5,695 nt of DNA from a bacterium (GCA_011049465.1 DSBP01000342.1:1-5695); one strand, 5' to 3'; positions 1 through 5,695 are shown, counted from the stretch's first letter. A program made the numbers and translations. Notes: generated by a model not told the origin, from the sequence alone.

Positions 1-42
1 GGCTATCCTTGGTTGCGTTTTATTTTCACACAAACGTTTTCG

Positions 43-87
43 ATAAAACAAAAAAACCGCGGCTAAACCGCGGTTTTTTTGTTTTAT
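43..87. terminator. Bidirectional intrinsic terminator ending the six-gene operon
   Basis: A perfect 20-bp inverted repeat (43-62 against 68-87) surrounds a 5-nt loop. The inner stem is CCGCGG/CCGCGG, flanked by seven A on the left and seven T on the right. Read on the minus strand, the transcript forms a GC hairpin followed directly by a U run, 14 nt after the stop codon of the last lipoprotein gene. Because it is symmetrical, it gives a U run on the plus strand too, so it could also stop a convergent gene entering from the left. The hairpin and U tracts are seen directly; termination is inferred from this standard architecture. Confidence 0.93.
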
Positions 88-101
88 AACAGCCTTAAAT
101 G

Positions 102-773
102 CTATTTTTTCATCATTATGAAATATATGTCATCCACAAAGACCTCAAACCTTCCCTGATTTCCTCCGAACTGGAGCCCGACCGTCCCTATTCCCGAGGT
201 GTCAAAATTAAGGTTTCCTTCCTGATTTCCCGAGTATATGTTCCTGAAAAACTCATCCAATGGGATTATATACTCATTCCAGTCGCCGGTGCCGGTCTGG
301 TCAGGCGAGTTCCAAAACTCTCCGTCAGCGTCGTTCGCGCCCGCTTCATTTACAAAGACATAAAAGGTCTTTCCCGGAGGCGCATTGACCCACAGGCTTA
401 CCGCGTCCCTGCCTGAAGCGTCAACAAAACCGGCCTCAGGCGAGGCTCCAAAACCGCATCCCCAATCCGAGTCTGTGCCCGTGTTAACAACAGCCTTTGC
501 GCTGTATTCGCCCGCGCGGGCAGTGTCTGTGCCGGGAACGCTGATACTGTATGCCGCGGAAGCGCCGCCCACCCTGTTGGCATAGCTGTATGAGCCGTGA
601 AGAGTGCCGCTCTCAAAATCCTCAAACAACACAGGCGGCAGATCCTGTCTTTCAACAGCGGCTGTCTCGGTTTTCGGCATCTTCGGGTTTCTCACTGATA
701 TAACACCCGCGCACGCGCTGAAAAAAAATAACGCAGCCACAGCCGATATGATTATATTCTTTGTTCTGTTCAC
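102..773 (-). CDS. Family A lipoprotein, distal copy; CBM11/CIA30-like beta-sandwich domain
   Basis: Predicted 223-residue lipoprotein, last gene of the operon. The start chosen is the GTG at 773, because AAGGAGG lies 5 nt upstream; an in-frame GTG at 797 would place that ribosome binding site inside the gene. Residues 1-20 are a signal peptide with a lipobox-like F-S-A-C and lipidation cysteine C21. A linker of about 25 residues follows, then one domain (about 48-220) that opens LFEDFE, has a central WGCGFG and a FYVFVNEA...DGEFWNSPD stretch, and closes with GLQFGG and a VDDIYF strand. The closing pattern is typical of galactose-binding-like modules such as CBM11 or CIA30, so a carbohydrate-binding role is likely but not proven. 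No catalytic motif is evident. It is a paralogue of the protein at 1667-2329 (about 60% identical by eye). Stop is TAG. Membrane side (inner or outer) is unknown. Confidence 0.88.
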   Translation of the reverse strand: MNRTKNIIISAVAALFFFSACAGVISVRNPKMPKTETAAVERQDLPPVLFEDFESGTLHGSYSYANRVGGASAAYSISVPGTDTARAGEYSAKAVVNTGTDSDWGCGFGASPEAGFVDASGRDAVSLWVNAPPGKTFYVFVNEAGANDADGEFWNSPDQTGTGDWNEYIIPLDEFFRNIYSGNQEGNLNFDTSGIGTVGLQFGGNQGRFEVFVDDIYFIMMKK

Positions 774-778
774 GCTAT

Positions 779-785
779 CCTCCTT
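779..785 (-). promoter_or_regulatory. Ribosome binding site fixing a GTG start
   Basis: AAGGAGG on the minus strand, 5 nt upstream of the GTG at 773. It decides against the longer reading frame starting at GTG 797, because only the shorter start leaves the signal peptide (N-R-T-K-N followed by a hydrophobic stretch) at the N terminus. Confidence 0.85.
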
Positions 786-817
786 GATTATATTCACTCT
801 ATAATTTATTGCGTTTA

Positions 818-1624
818 TCAGTAGAACTCAATATGGTCAACCCAAAGTTCAATTGAAGCGTGCGGCTGGCCGACTGTCTGGAATTGTATGTCTGTCCCCA
901 TTTTAAGGGCCGCCTCTTTGTCTGTTACAACAGTCCCCCAATAAGGCTCCTGGGTAAAGTTTGAATACGGTATTGTAAGCTGCGTCCAGTCAGGAGGCGC
1001 TATAAAGGCGTATCCAAAATGGTTGTCGCCCTCCCCGTCAAGAAAGAGCGGGCTTGACGACATTATCTTCATCCTGTAGCCGTTATAATCACCCTTTGTC
1101 CAGAACCTTACACCGGTTACACCTGTCCACACATCAACAGGGGCTTTGGGGTCAAGGAAGGAACAACCCATTCCCACAAACCCATATGTAAAATCCGTGG
1201 TGACAACGCCTGTCATCCTTGCCGCATATGAAGAGCCCGGCCTGTCAGTCACTGCTGTCATAAAAAACGGTTCAGCTGCCATCCCGTTCCTTTCCCACTG
1301 CCCGTCCGTCCAGGGCACGACATACGAGGAACCCGGCGGGGTTGACGCCGCGTAATCATCATATGTGTACCAGAATCCGCCCCAGTTGTTCTCGTTGTCA
1401 TTGTCCTCCATGTCGTCAAATATACCAACCACATCAAATCCGGCCGCCTCTGTGGTTGGTGTTACCGTTGGTGTATTAATCGCTGTGTTAACAGGCGCCG
1501 GGCCTCCGCCGCCTGACCCAATATCAGCCGCTGTCAGCTCAATTACCTTTCTGTTGTCACAGGCAAAAGACAATACCGCAACAATTATAATTCCCGCCAA
1601 TACTAAAACAAGGTTCTTTTTCAT
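818..1624 (-). CDS. Family B lipoprotein, distal copy; Thr/Pro linker plus CBM/CIA30-like domain
   Basis: Predicted 268-residue lipoprotein. ATG at 1624 is preferred over an upstream in-frame ATG at 1642, because AGGAGG lies 5 nt before it and MKK plus a hydrophobic stretch then forms a proper signal peptide. The likely lipidation residue is C22 in L-S-F-A-C, a slightly non-canonical lipobox. Asp23-Asn24 follow; in enterobacteria that is an inner-membrane retention signal, though the rule may not hold here. A Gly/Pro/Thr-rich linker (about 36-61) precedes a domain (about 66-268) that opens DDMED, has WYTYDD and GVVTTDFTYGFVGMG, and ends in LWVDHIEFY. This resembles the galactose-binding-like CBM11/CIA30 folds that bind polysaccharides in cellulolytic bacteria; binding is inferred. 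It is a paralogue of 2405-3139, and the 44-nt gap to the next gene suggests cotranscription. Stop is TGA. Confidence 0.88.
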   Translation of the reverse strand: MKKNLVLVLAGIIIVAVLSFACDNRKVIELTAADIGSGGGGPAPVNTAINTPTVTPTTEAAGFDVVGIFDDMEDNDNENNWGGFWYTYDDYAASTPPGSSYVVPWTDGQWERNGMAAEPFFMTAVTDRPGSSYAARMTGVVTTDFTYGFVGMGCSFLDPKAPVDVWTGVTGVRFWTKGDYNGYRMKIMSSSPLFLDGEGDNHFGYAFIAPPDWTQLTIPYSNFTQEPYWGTVVTDKEAALKMGTDIQFQTVGQPHASIELWVDHIEFY

Positions 1625-1629
1625 ACCAT

Positions 1630-1635
1630 CCTCCT
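1630..1635 (-). promoter_or_regulatory. Ribosome binding site fixing the ATG at 1624
   Basis: AGGAGG on the minus strand with 5-nt spacing to the ATG at 1624. It lies inside the longer possible reading frame (ATG 1642), so it supports the shorter protein that starts directly with the lipoprotein signal peptide. Confidence 0.85.
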
Positions 1636-1666
1636 GAGACAAGAATTCATAAACACCCCTGCCCGT

Positions 1667-2329
1667 TTATTTAAAGATCACATCATCTATTAAAATCTCT
1701 CCTCCACCCTGAGCGCCGCCCACCTGCAAACCGACTGTGCCTATTCCGACAGTATCAAGCAGGTTATTGCCGTTCTGGTTTCCTGAATATATGTTTTTAT
1801 AAAACAGGTCAAGCTCCAGTTCATATTCTTTCCACTCTCCCGCTCCTGTCAGGTCAGGCGAGTTCCAGAACTCGCCGTCAGCGCCGTTCGCGCTCGCCTC
1901 ATTTACGAATATATAGAACCTCATGCCGTGCGGAGCGTTAATCCAAAGCGAAACATACTCCCGGTCAGCCGCGTCAATAAAACCGCCGCCGTATACGGAC
2001 TGGAACCCGAAACCGCATCCCCAGGCAGGGTCAGCGCCCGTATTAAAGACAGCCTTCGCAGCGTAATTTCCCGATTTCGGCGCATCAACACCGGGCTCGC
2101 TTATGGCGATTTTGGCTGACGCGCCGCCCGCTGAATTGGCGTATGAATACCCTCCTATAACAGCGCCCGCCTCAAAATCCTCAAATACGACACGGGGCTT
2201 TTTGGGCACATATTTTTCAGGCACGAACTTACCGCCTGTCAGTGCGGGCACCTTAAGCGACACATAACCCGCGCACGAGTTGAATATAAATCCTGCTATA
2301 ATTGCGGCTGTAAAATATTTTATCTTCAC
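1667..2329 (-). CDS. Family A lipoprotein, proximal copy; CBM11/CIA30-like beta-sandwich domain
   Basis: Predicted 220-residue lipoprotein starting at a GTG codon with GGAGG 6 nt upstream. The signal peptide carries K2 and K4, a hydrophobic run, and I-F-N-S-C with C19 as likely lipid anchor. C-A-G is followed by a short Pro/Lys linker with a repeated VPxK element (about 34-44). The domain (about 47-220) opens VFEDFE and keeps the same blocks as its paralogue at 102-773: YSYAN, WGCGFG, FYIFVNEA, DGEFWNSPD, NIYSGNQ, GIGTVGLQ, and a final IDDVIFK strand. It has three extra residues after WGCGFG and lacks the MMKK tail. The fold class is inferred from the block pattern and terminal strand, and sugar binding is plausible. 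The 42 nt to the next start (1624) fit an operon. A strong hairpin (2361-2396) lies just upstream. Stop is TAA. Confidence 0.88.
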   Translation of the reverse strand: MKIKYFTAAIIAGFIFNSCAGYVSLKVPALTGGKFVPEKYVPKKPRVVFEDFEAGAVIGGYSYANSAGGASAKIAISEPGVDAPKSGNYAAKAVFNTGADPAWGCGFGFQSVYGGGFIDAADREYVSLWINAPHGMRFYIFVNEASANGADGEFWNSPDLTGAGEWKEYELELDLFYKNIYSGNQNGNNLLDTVGIGTVGLQVGGAQGGGEILIDDVIFK

Positions 2330-2335
2330 TTCACG

Positions 2336-2340
2336 CCTCC
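2336..2340 (-). promoter_or_regulatory. Ribosome binding site for a GTG start
   Basis: GGAGG on the minus strand, 6 nt before the GTG at 2329. There is no nearby in-frame ATG that would give a signal peptide, so this site supports GTG initiation. Initiation at GTG is shared with the paralogous gene at 102-773. Confidence 0.8.
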
Positions 2341-2360
2341 AATCTTAAATTAGAGAACTT

Positions 2361-2396
2361 TTTACAACGGGGCAGCCGCAGCCGCCCCGTTGTAAA
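2361..2396. other. Strong intergenic hairpin without a U tract
   Basis: A perfect 13-bp inverted repeat (2361-2373 against 2384-2396) encloses 10 nt, which can add two more pairs after an A-C mismatch. It lies 8 nt past the TGA of the upstream family B gene (2405) and 20 nt before the GGAGG of the family A gene. On neither strand is the stem followed by a run of T, so a standard intrinsic terminator is unlikely. It could protect the 3' end of the upstream transcript segment, mark a processing site, or cause partial attenuation. The other three lipoprotein and CBM9 junctions lack such a stem. Confidence 0.75.
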
Positions 2397-2404
2397 TATT
2401 CCAA

Positions 2405-3139
2405 TCAGTAATAAAAATAGATGTCGTCAACCCAAATGTCAATTGAAGTGTGCGGCTGCCCCCGTGTCTGGAACTGCAGCGCAGTTACCTCGCTTAACGC
2501 GTCATTCAGGGCAACCGTGCTGCCCCAACTTTCCTGCGTAAAGTTCGCAAAAGGAATCTGCTGCTGAACCCAATCAGCTGTCGTTGCAAATTGACGGTTG
2601 TAATGATCATCGCCATCTCCTAACTGAAAATCCGCGTGCCCTGATGAGAGTTTAACCATATAGTTCTTTCCGTCCCCCTTTGCCCAGAAACTCACACCCG
2701 TAAAATTCCTCAGGTCCATCGACACCTTGTTCCCGTCCACCTCGTCAAGCAGGTTAACGCCCATTCCAACAAACCCGTATTCAAAATCTGTCGTGACAAC
2801 TCCGGTTATCCTCGCCGCGCAACCGACACCTCCCCTTCCGAGCGCGCTCATCTCAAACTCATAGCCCGCCCCGCCTTTTGCCTCTGTAAGGGGCCAGACC
2901 TCTGACGTCCCTTCGTCCTCCGAGTCATCATAAGTGTACCAGTAACCCGGGCCGCCTGCGCTCTCCGGAATAGCGTTGGCGTTATTGCAATCTTCCATGT
3001 CATCAACCAAAAACGGCGCCAGCGTTGATGTCGGCTCAGGCGTCGGCTCTGCCTCTGTCGGCGATTTCCTTCCGCAGCTTACGGCAACCGCGGCGATTAA
3101 CACAAAAAACACTAACACTAAAACAAATGCCCTTTTCAT
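2405..3139 (-). CDS. Family B lipoprotein, proximal copy; Pro/Thr linker plus CBM/CIA30-like domain
   Basis: Predicted 244-residue lipoprotein. ATG at 3139 is preceded by AAAGGAGGTG, a long match to the 16S anti-Shine-Dalgarno end, about 8-10 nt away. The signal peptide is MKR plus a hydrophobic run to the clear lipobox A-V-S-C (C22), followed by Gly-Arg. A Glu/Pro/Thr linker (about 26-42) leads to the domain (about 45-244), which opens VDDMED and contains YWYTYDD, GVVTTDFEYGFVGMG, GVSFWAKGDG, FANFTQESWG, LQFQTRGQPH and a terminal IWVDDIYFYY. These blocks are shared with 818-1624; overall identity looks near 45-50% by eye. The terminal strand and WAKGDG block are features I associate with CBM11/CIA30-type galactose-binding-like modules. 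No enzyme motif is seen. Forty nt separate it from the upstream CBM9-like gene. Stop is TGA. Confidence 0.89.
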   Translation of the reverse strand: MKRAFVLVLVFFVLIAAVAVSCGRKSPTEAEPTPEPTSTLAPFLVDDMEDCNNANAIPESAGGPGYWYTYDDSEDEGTSEVWPLTEAKGGAGYEFEMSALGRGGVGCAARITGVVTTDFEYGFVGMGVNLLDEVDGNKVSMDLRNFTGVSFWAKGDGKNYMVKLSSGHADFQLGDGDDHYNRQFATTADWVQQQIPFANFTQESWGSTVALNDALSEVTALQFQTRGQPHTSIDIWVDDIYFYY

Positions 3140-3147
3140 TTCTCTTA

Positions 3148-3157
3148 CACCTCCTTT
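3148..3157 (-). promoter_or_regulatory. Extended Shine-Dalgarno of the first lipoprotein gene
   Basis: AAAGGAGGTG on the minus strand, the longest anti-16S match in the window, 8 nt from the ATG at 3139. It suggests strong translation of the first family B lipoprotein compared with the GTG-started family A genes. Confidence 0.75.
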
Positions 3158-3179
3158 TTTTTGTTTTTAACTTCTTACT

Positions 3180-3920
3180 TTACTTTTTTGCCTTGATGTC
3201 AGCCTGTCCCCAGTTCTTCGGGTGCTGCCAGTCGTCCTTGTCGCCTTCCCATGTAAGCTGAATCTTTCTTGTCCTGCCCCTGTCAGCCTGGTCGTCAAGC
3301 GCCACGTCAAAGCCGATTTCAAGGCCTTCCACTATATCATAACCCTCAAGCACATCCGCGGGAATCCTAGCCTCAAGAATGTAACCCTTTTTTGTTGCGC
3401 GCGACTTAACCTCTCCCGCGGTTACCTGCTTGTTGAGGTTGTACACATAAATCGAGGGCTTGGGGTCATACTTGCCCGTTGATTTGGAGATTGAGCCCGG
3501 GCTTATTCCGATCTGGTAATCAGACTGGCTGTAAATCTCCCTGTTTGGGTCGGAATTGTCAAACCCGACAAAAAGTTCCACTGAATTTCCGTCGTAAATA
3601 TTGCCCTCTGTCTTGTTGTTGAATATCCCCTGCTTGCTCGTCACATCCGCCAGCAAATAGATGTCATCATCGGTAAACGTGACATAAATATCCGCAGACG
3701 GCTTTACTTCAGCGCTGTCCCATATCATGCCTCCGATTGCCACCTGCTCCTTTTTGTTTAACTGTATCGGCTTAATTCCCAGAGCCTTCCAGTCATCGAG
3801 CTTCGCGTCAACCGTTATCCCGCCCTTTATCTTATAGAGCGTGGTTGAAGCCTTTTTCGCGTAAAGGTGCGCCGCGAAAACAACAGTTAAAACAACCGCC
3901 ATTGCCACAAGCTTTTTCAT
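3180..3920 (-). CDS. Secreted CBM9-like (DOMON-related) sugar-binding domain protein
   Basis: Predicted 246-residue exported protein made of a single domain. ATG at 3920 is preferred to ATG 3926, because the AAGGAGG upstream is 8 nt from the former and only 2 nt from the latter. Residues 1-21 form a signal peptide (MKK, hydrophobic core, likely cut after L-Y-A); there is no lipobox, so the protein should be soluble in the periplasm or released. The remainder follows the CBM9-like pattern: G-x-I-x-V-D-x-x-L-D-D-W near 34-44, IYVTFTDDDIYLLADV, then GNSVELFVGFDN, SDYQIGI, a GYILEARIP block and GFDVALDD near the C terminus. CBM9 modules bind the ends of plant polysaccharides in xylanases, but related domains also occur in barrel-associated proteins, so the ligand is unknown. 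No catalytic domain is attached. It sits between a barrel gene and four lipoprotein genes, which suggests a shared surface function. Confidence 0.88.
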   Translation of the reverse strand: MKKLVAMAVVLTVVFAAHLYAKKASTTLYKIKGGITVDAKLDDWKALGIKPIQLNKKEQVAIGGMIWDSAEVKPSADIYVTFTDDDIYLLADVTSKQGIFNNKTEGNIYDGNSVELFVGFDNSDPNREIYSQSDYQIGISPGSISKSTGKYDPKPSIYVYNLNKQVTAGEVKSRATKKGYILEARIPADVLEGYDIVEGLEIGFDVALDDQADRGRTRKIQLTWEGDKDDWQHPKNWGQADIKAKK

Positions 3921-3928
3921 AATCATTT

Positions 3929-3935
3929 CCTCCTT
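3929..3935 (-). promoter_or_regulatory. Ribosome binding site choosing ATG 3920
   Basis: AAGGAGG on the minus strand within a purine-rich leader. Spacing is 8 nt to ATG 3920 and only 2 nt to ATG 3926, which favours the start that gives the N-terminal sequence MKKLVAM. Confidence 0.75.
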
Positions 3936-4028
3936 TTCCTTTTTTATTCTCCTGAGCCTTATTACAGGGCTGTTTGGCGCCTCGTTACTTATTTGACGCG
4001 CCTGCGCCCGGCTCTGTTGTCAGCCCAA
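3936..4028. other. Longest intergenic gap; weak inverted repeats, no clear promoter
   Basis: The spacer between the barrel gene and the CBM9-like gene holds short inverted repeats: GGCGC at 3976-3980 against GCGCC at 3998-4002, and GGGCTG at 3967-3972 against CAGCCC at 4021-4026. No T run follows on either strand and no convincing -35/-10 pair is visible on the minus strand, so neither a terminator nor a promoter can be claimed. The structure may be an mRNA stem between a membrane protein and its soluble partner. Confidence 0.35.
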
Positions 4029-5695
4029 TTAAAAGTTAATTGAAACCCGCACGTCAAGCTCCTGGACGGTGAATGTATTCTTAGGAACACGAACATTCTC
4101 AACTATCGTATTTGAGAAGGATATACCCACAACAGCGGGCTTTGCTATCCTGTACTCAAGCCCGCCGCCTATCGCGGTCACATTCATGTCAAACTCCTGT
4201 ATGCCGCCCGTCACGCCGTTTCCTACCCAGAATTCCTTGCCCGCGAATACATTGTTTTTGAAACCCGCATGCGCGGTGAGTTTTCTCCTTATAATCTCAT
4301 ATTCAAGCCCGGCGTCAATTACAGATGAATCAAATGCCACTTCTGTATTTTTCGTGCCTGCTATGCTTTCCATCTTATATCCGCCGTATGCCTTTATCTG
4401 CCATATATTCAGCTTCAGCCCGCCGCCAACCACAAGAAAATCCCTGCCCGCGTCCTCCAATTGCGCCAATGATTCAAAGATAACAAGCGGCTCAATCATG
4501 CCGTCAAGATAGCTTCCTGACAACTCAACACCAAACCCCTCCCTGTCAGGCGTCGCGTCCCCAAACGGGGATGCGCTGTTTTCATATATGGGAAAACCAA
4601 GCAGGTTTCCAGCTCCCGCAATGCCATTATAACTCACATTGATTCTGTTGAAATACTTTGTGAAGGGGTATTCCGTGCCTCCTATATAGTAGCGGGGCGG
4701 CTTCTCGCCTATGTTCCAGGTTGAGTTCTGCGTAATGTAAAGATAGTTGTCCGCTTCATTGTATATCCTTGTTTGCGCAGCGTATGCCGTATAGAACCAG
4801 TCAACCGACCTGAAACTGCCCTTAAGTTTTGTGTTAAACGCATTAAGCTCAAGCCCGCCGACAACGGCCATTCCGGGCTCGTAGTTGATAACCCACTTGT
4901 TGTTTGTGTACCAGGACATGGCTGCCTCTCCGTACAGCTTAATCATATTTTTCAGGAACGCCAATTCAAGGTCAGCGGACCCCACATAGTTATTGACAAC
5001 AGGAGCGTTGTAATCACCCGTGTCTTTCGCATCAATTATCTCATTGTAGTTAAAACCGATTTTAGCGGTGAAAATTTCAGGCGCGATTTTATTCAGCGCA
5101 AAATCGCTCGACACCCTGCCGCCTATCATATACTGGTCGTGCTTGTTTTGCACTTCGTCATTGTATACGTTTCCGGCAATACGTTCTGTCCTGTACGAGG
5201 GCTTTGATGCCTGATGAAACTCATGCAGCCTCGCGCCAAGAACCTGTATGTCAAGGTCAACAACATCAAAGAGCTCGACGATGGTGTGGATTTTTCCGCC
5301 TGACAGGGGCCACGAGTTATCAATAAGATACAGCTCTTTTTTATTCATATCGCGCCTGTCCTTAAATACCTTTGCCTCAAAAGGACGCTCGTCCTCAACC
5401 GCCCAGAGCGTAAGCGGGGTCAGCTTCCCCTGGTAATCGCCCACAATAAAGGCTATGGGATACTCCCCCTGTATAAAAAACCTCTTTAATCCGTAAACGT
5501 CAAACGAGCCCCAGAACCCTCCAAAGAGGTTCAGCAGCCTGAAAGTCGCCTCAGCGTAAACCTGTTTGTTGGCGTTGAGGGAGAACATAAGGTCAATATA
5601 CTGCGTAATCGGTCTGTACCTCATGGCGTGCGGCAACGGTTCCCCGAATAACAGCACGTCTGTCATATACGCGCTTGACTCGCCGTTTATGCGCA
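4029..5695 (-). CDS. Outer-membrane beta-barrel protein, 5' end outside the window
   Basis: At least 554 residues, with the reading frame open to the right edge. An internal ATG at 5666 exists, but the frame continues upstream without a stop (R-I-N-G-E-S-S-A-Y before that Met) and there is no signal peptide, so the true start lies outside. The chain has many short amphipathic, aromatic-rich strands separated by Asn/Gly/Asp-rich loops, as expected for a large barrel. It ends in LDVRVSINF; a terminal Phe with alternating hydrophobics is the classical recognition signal for the BAM assembly machinery. I do not recognise a named family: no TonB box or plug is identifiable in the visible part, so it could be a porin, a passive channel or a scaffold. 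As first visible gene of the operon, it is a candidate outer-membrane partner for the CBM9-like protein and lipoproteins downstream. Stop is TAA, 108 nt before the next start. Confidence 0.85.
   Translation of the reverse strand, partial: RINGESSAYMTDVLLFGEPLPHAMRYRPITQYIDLMFSLNANKQVYAEATFRLLNLFGGFWGSFDVYGLKRFFIQGEYPIAFIVGDYQGKLTPLTLWAVEDERPFEAKVFKDRRDMNKKELYLIDNSWPLSGGKIHTIVELFDVVDLDIQVLGARLHEFHQASKPSYRTERIAGNVYNDEVQNKHDQYMIGGRVSSDFALNKIAPEIFTAKIGFNYNEIIDAKDTGDYNAPVVNNYVGSADLELAFLKNMIKLYGEAAMSWYTNNKWVINYEPGMAVVGGLELNAFNTKLKGSFRSVDWFYTAYAAQTRIYNEADNYLYITQNSTWNIGEKPPRYYIGGTEYPFTKYFNRINVSYNGIAGAGNLLGFPIYENSASPFGDATPDREGFGVELSGSYLDGMIEPLVIFESLAQLEDAGRDFLVVGGGLKLNIWQIKAYGGYKMESIAGTKNTEVAFDSSVIDAGLEYEIIRRKLTAHAGFKNNVFAGKEFWVGNGVTGGIQEFDMNVTAIGGGLEYRIAKPAVVGISFSNTIVENVRVPKNTFTVQELDVRVSINF

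Larger units (their letters stand above)
102..1624 (-). repeat. Tandem duplicated B-A lipoprotein cassette, distal copy
   Basis: This two-gene unit matches the one at 1667-3139 in gene order, protein blocks and, in places, DNA. For example, 301-360 aligns with 1854-1913 with few mismatches and no gaps, and 836-886 aligns with 2426-2476. The copies have diverged, most strongly in the linkers and intergenic parts, so the duplication is not recent. Confidence 0.8.
1667..3139 (-). repeat. Tandem duplicated B-A lipoprotein cassette, proximal copy
   Basis: This is the operon-proximal counterpart of the unit at 102-1624. It differs by carrying the hairpin at 2361-2396 between its two genes and by a shorter family B linker. 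Which copy is ancestral cannot be told from this window. Confidence 0.8.

Noticed and set aside
1..46. Short open stretch on the plus strand ending TAA at 44-46, possibly the 3' end of a convergent gene
   Set aside because: Only 14 codons are visible, with no recognisable motif. The bidirectional terminator makes a convergent gene plausible, but the fragment is too short to annotate.
99..416. Plus-strand reading frame of 105 codons
   Set aside because: It lies antisense over the family A lipoprotein, which has a ribosome binding site, signal peptide and a conserved paralogue; the plus frame has no such support.
1440..1500. Thr/Pro-rich coding stretch considered as a DNA tandem repeat
   Set aside because: It is a short low-complexity protein linker in frame with the lipoprotein, with no regular DNA repeat unit.
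3967..4026. Possible terminator between the barrel gene and the CBM9-like gene
   Set aside because: Stems are only 5-6 bp with long loops and no T run follows, so a transcription stop here is not supported.
4069..4512. Plus-strand reading frame of 147 codons, and a similar one at 4773-5207
   Set aside because: Both are antisense shadows of the beta-barrel gene. Their translations lack domain-like features and no good ribosome binding site was noticed.
5664..5666. ATG at 5666 as the true start of the barrel gene
   Set aside because: The frame stays open to the window edge, the predicted N terminus has no signal peptide as an outer-membrane protein needs, and no ribosome binding site precedes it.

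Overview
The window reads as one right-to-left transcription unit of six genes, all on the minus strand, in a diderm bacterium of moderate GC content. In transcription order it holds: an outer-membrane beta-barrel protein that runs off the right edge; a secreted single-domain protein resembling family 9 carbohydrate-binding modules; and four small lipoproteins. The unit ends at a perfect palindromic terminator near the left edge. Gaps between genes are short (about 40-110 nt), most genes have strong AGGAGG-type ribosome binding sites, and I see no convincing internal promoter. This fits a single operon whose promoter lies beyond the right edge.

The four lipoproteins form two families that alternate B-A-B-A. 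Family B (2405-3139 and 818-1624) has a Thr/Pro-rich or Ser/Pro-rich linker followed by a beta-sandwich-like domain that starts DDMED and ends in W-V-D-[DH]-I-x-F-Y. Family A (1667-2329 and 102-773) has a short linker and a domain that starts FEDFE and ends in DD[IV]xF. Both domain types resemble the galactose-binding-like folds of CBM11/CIA30 proteins. The pair has clearly been duplicated in tandem: stretches of DNA still align between copies at an offset of about 1.55-1.6 kb.

As a working model (inference), the locus encodes an enzyme-free surface assembly: a barrel in the outer membrane, a periplasmic or exported sugar-binding protein, and a set of lipid-anchored beta-sandwich proteins, possibly for glycan capture or uptake. 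No glycosidase, transporter ATPase, regulator, RNA gene, mobile element or CRISPR array is visible.

The taxon cannot be fixed from the sequence. Lipoproteins, an aromatic-terminated barrel, TPT-type linkers and many CBM-like domains recall fibre-degrading diderms such as Fibrobacteres or uncultivated candidate phyla (for example Goldbacteria-like lineages), but this is a low-confidence guess.
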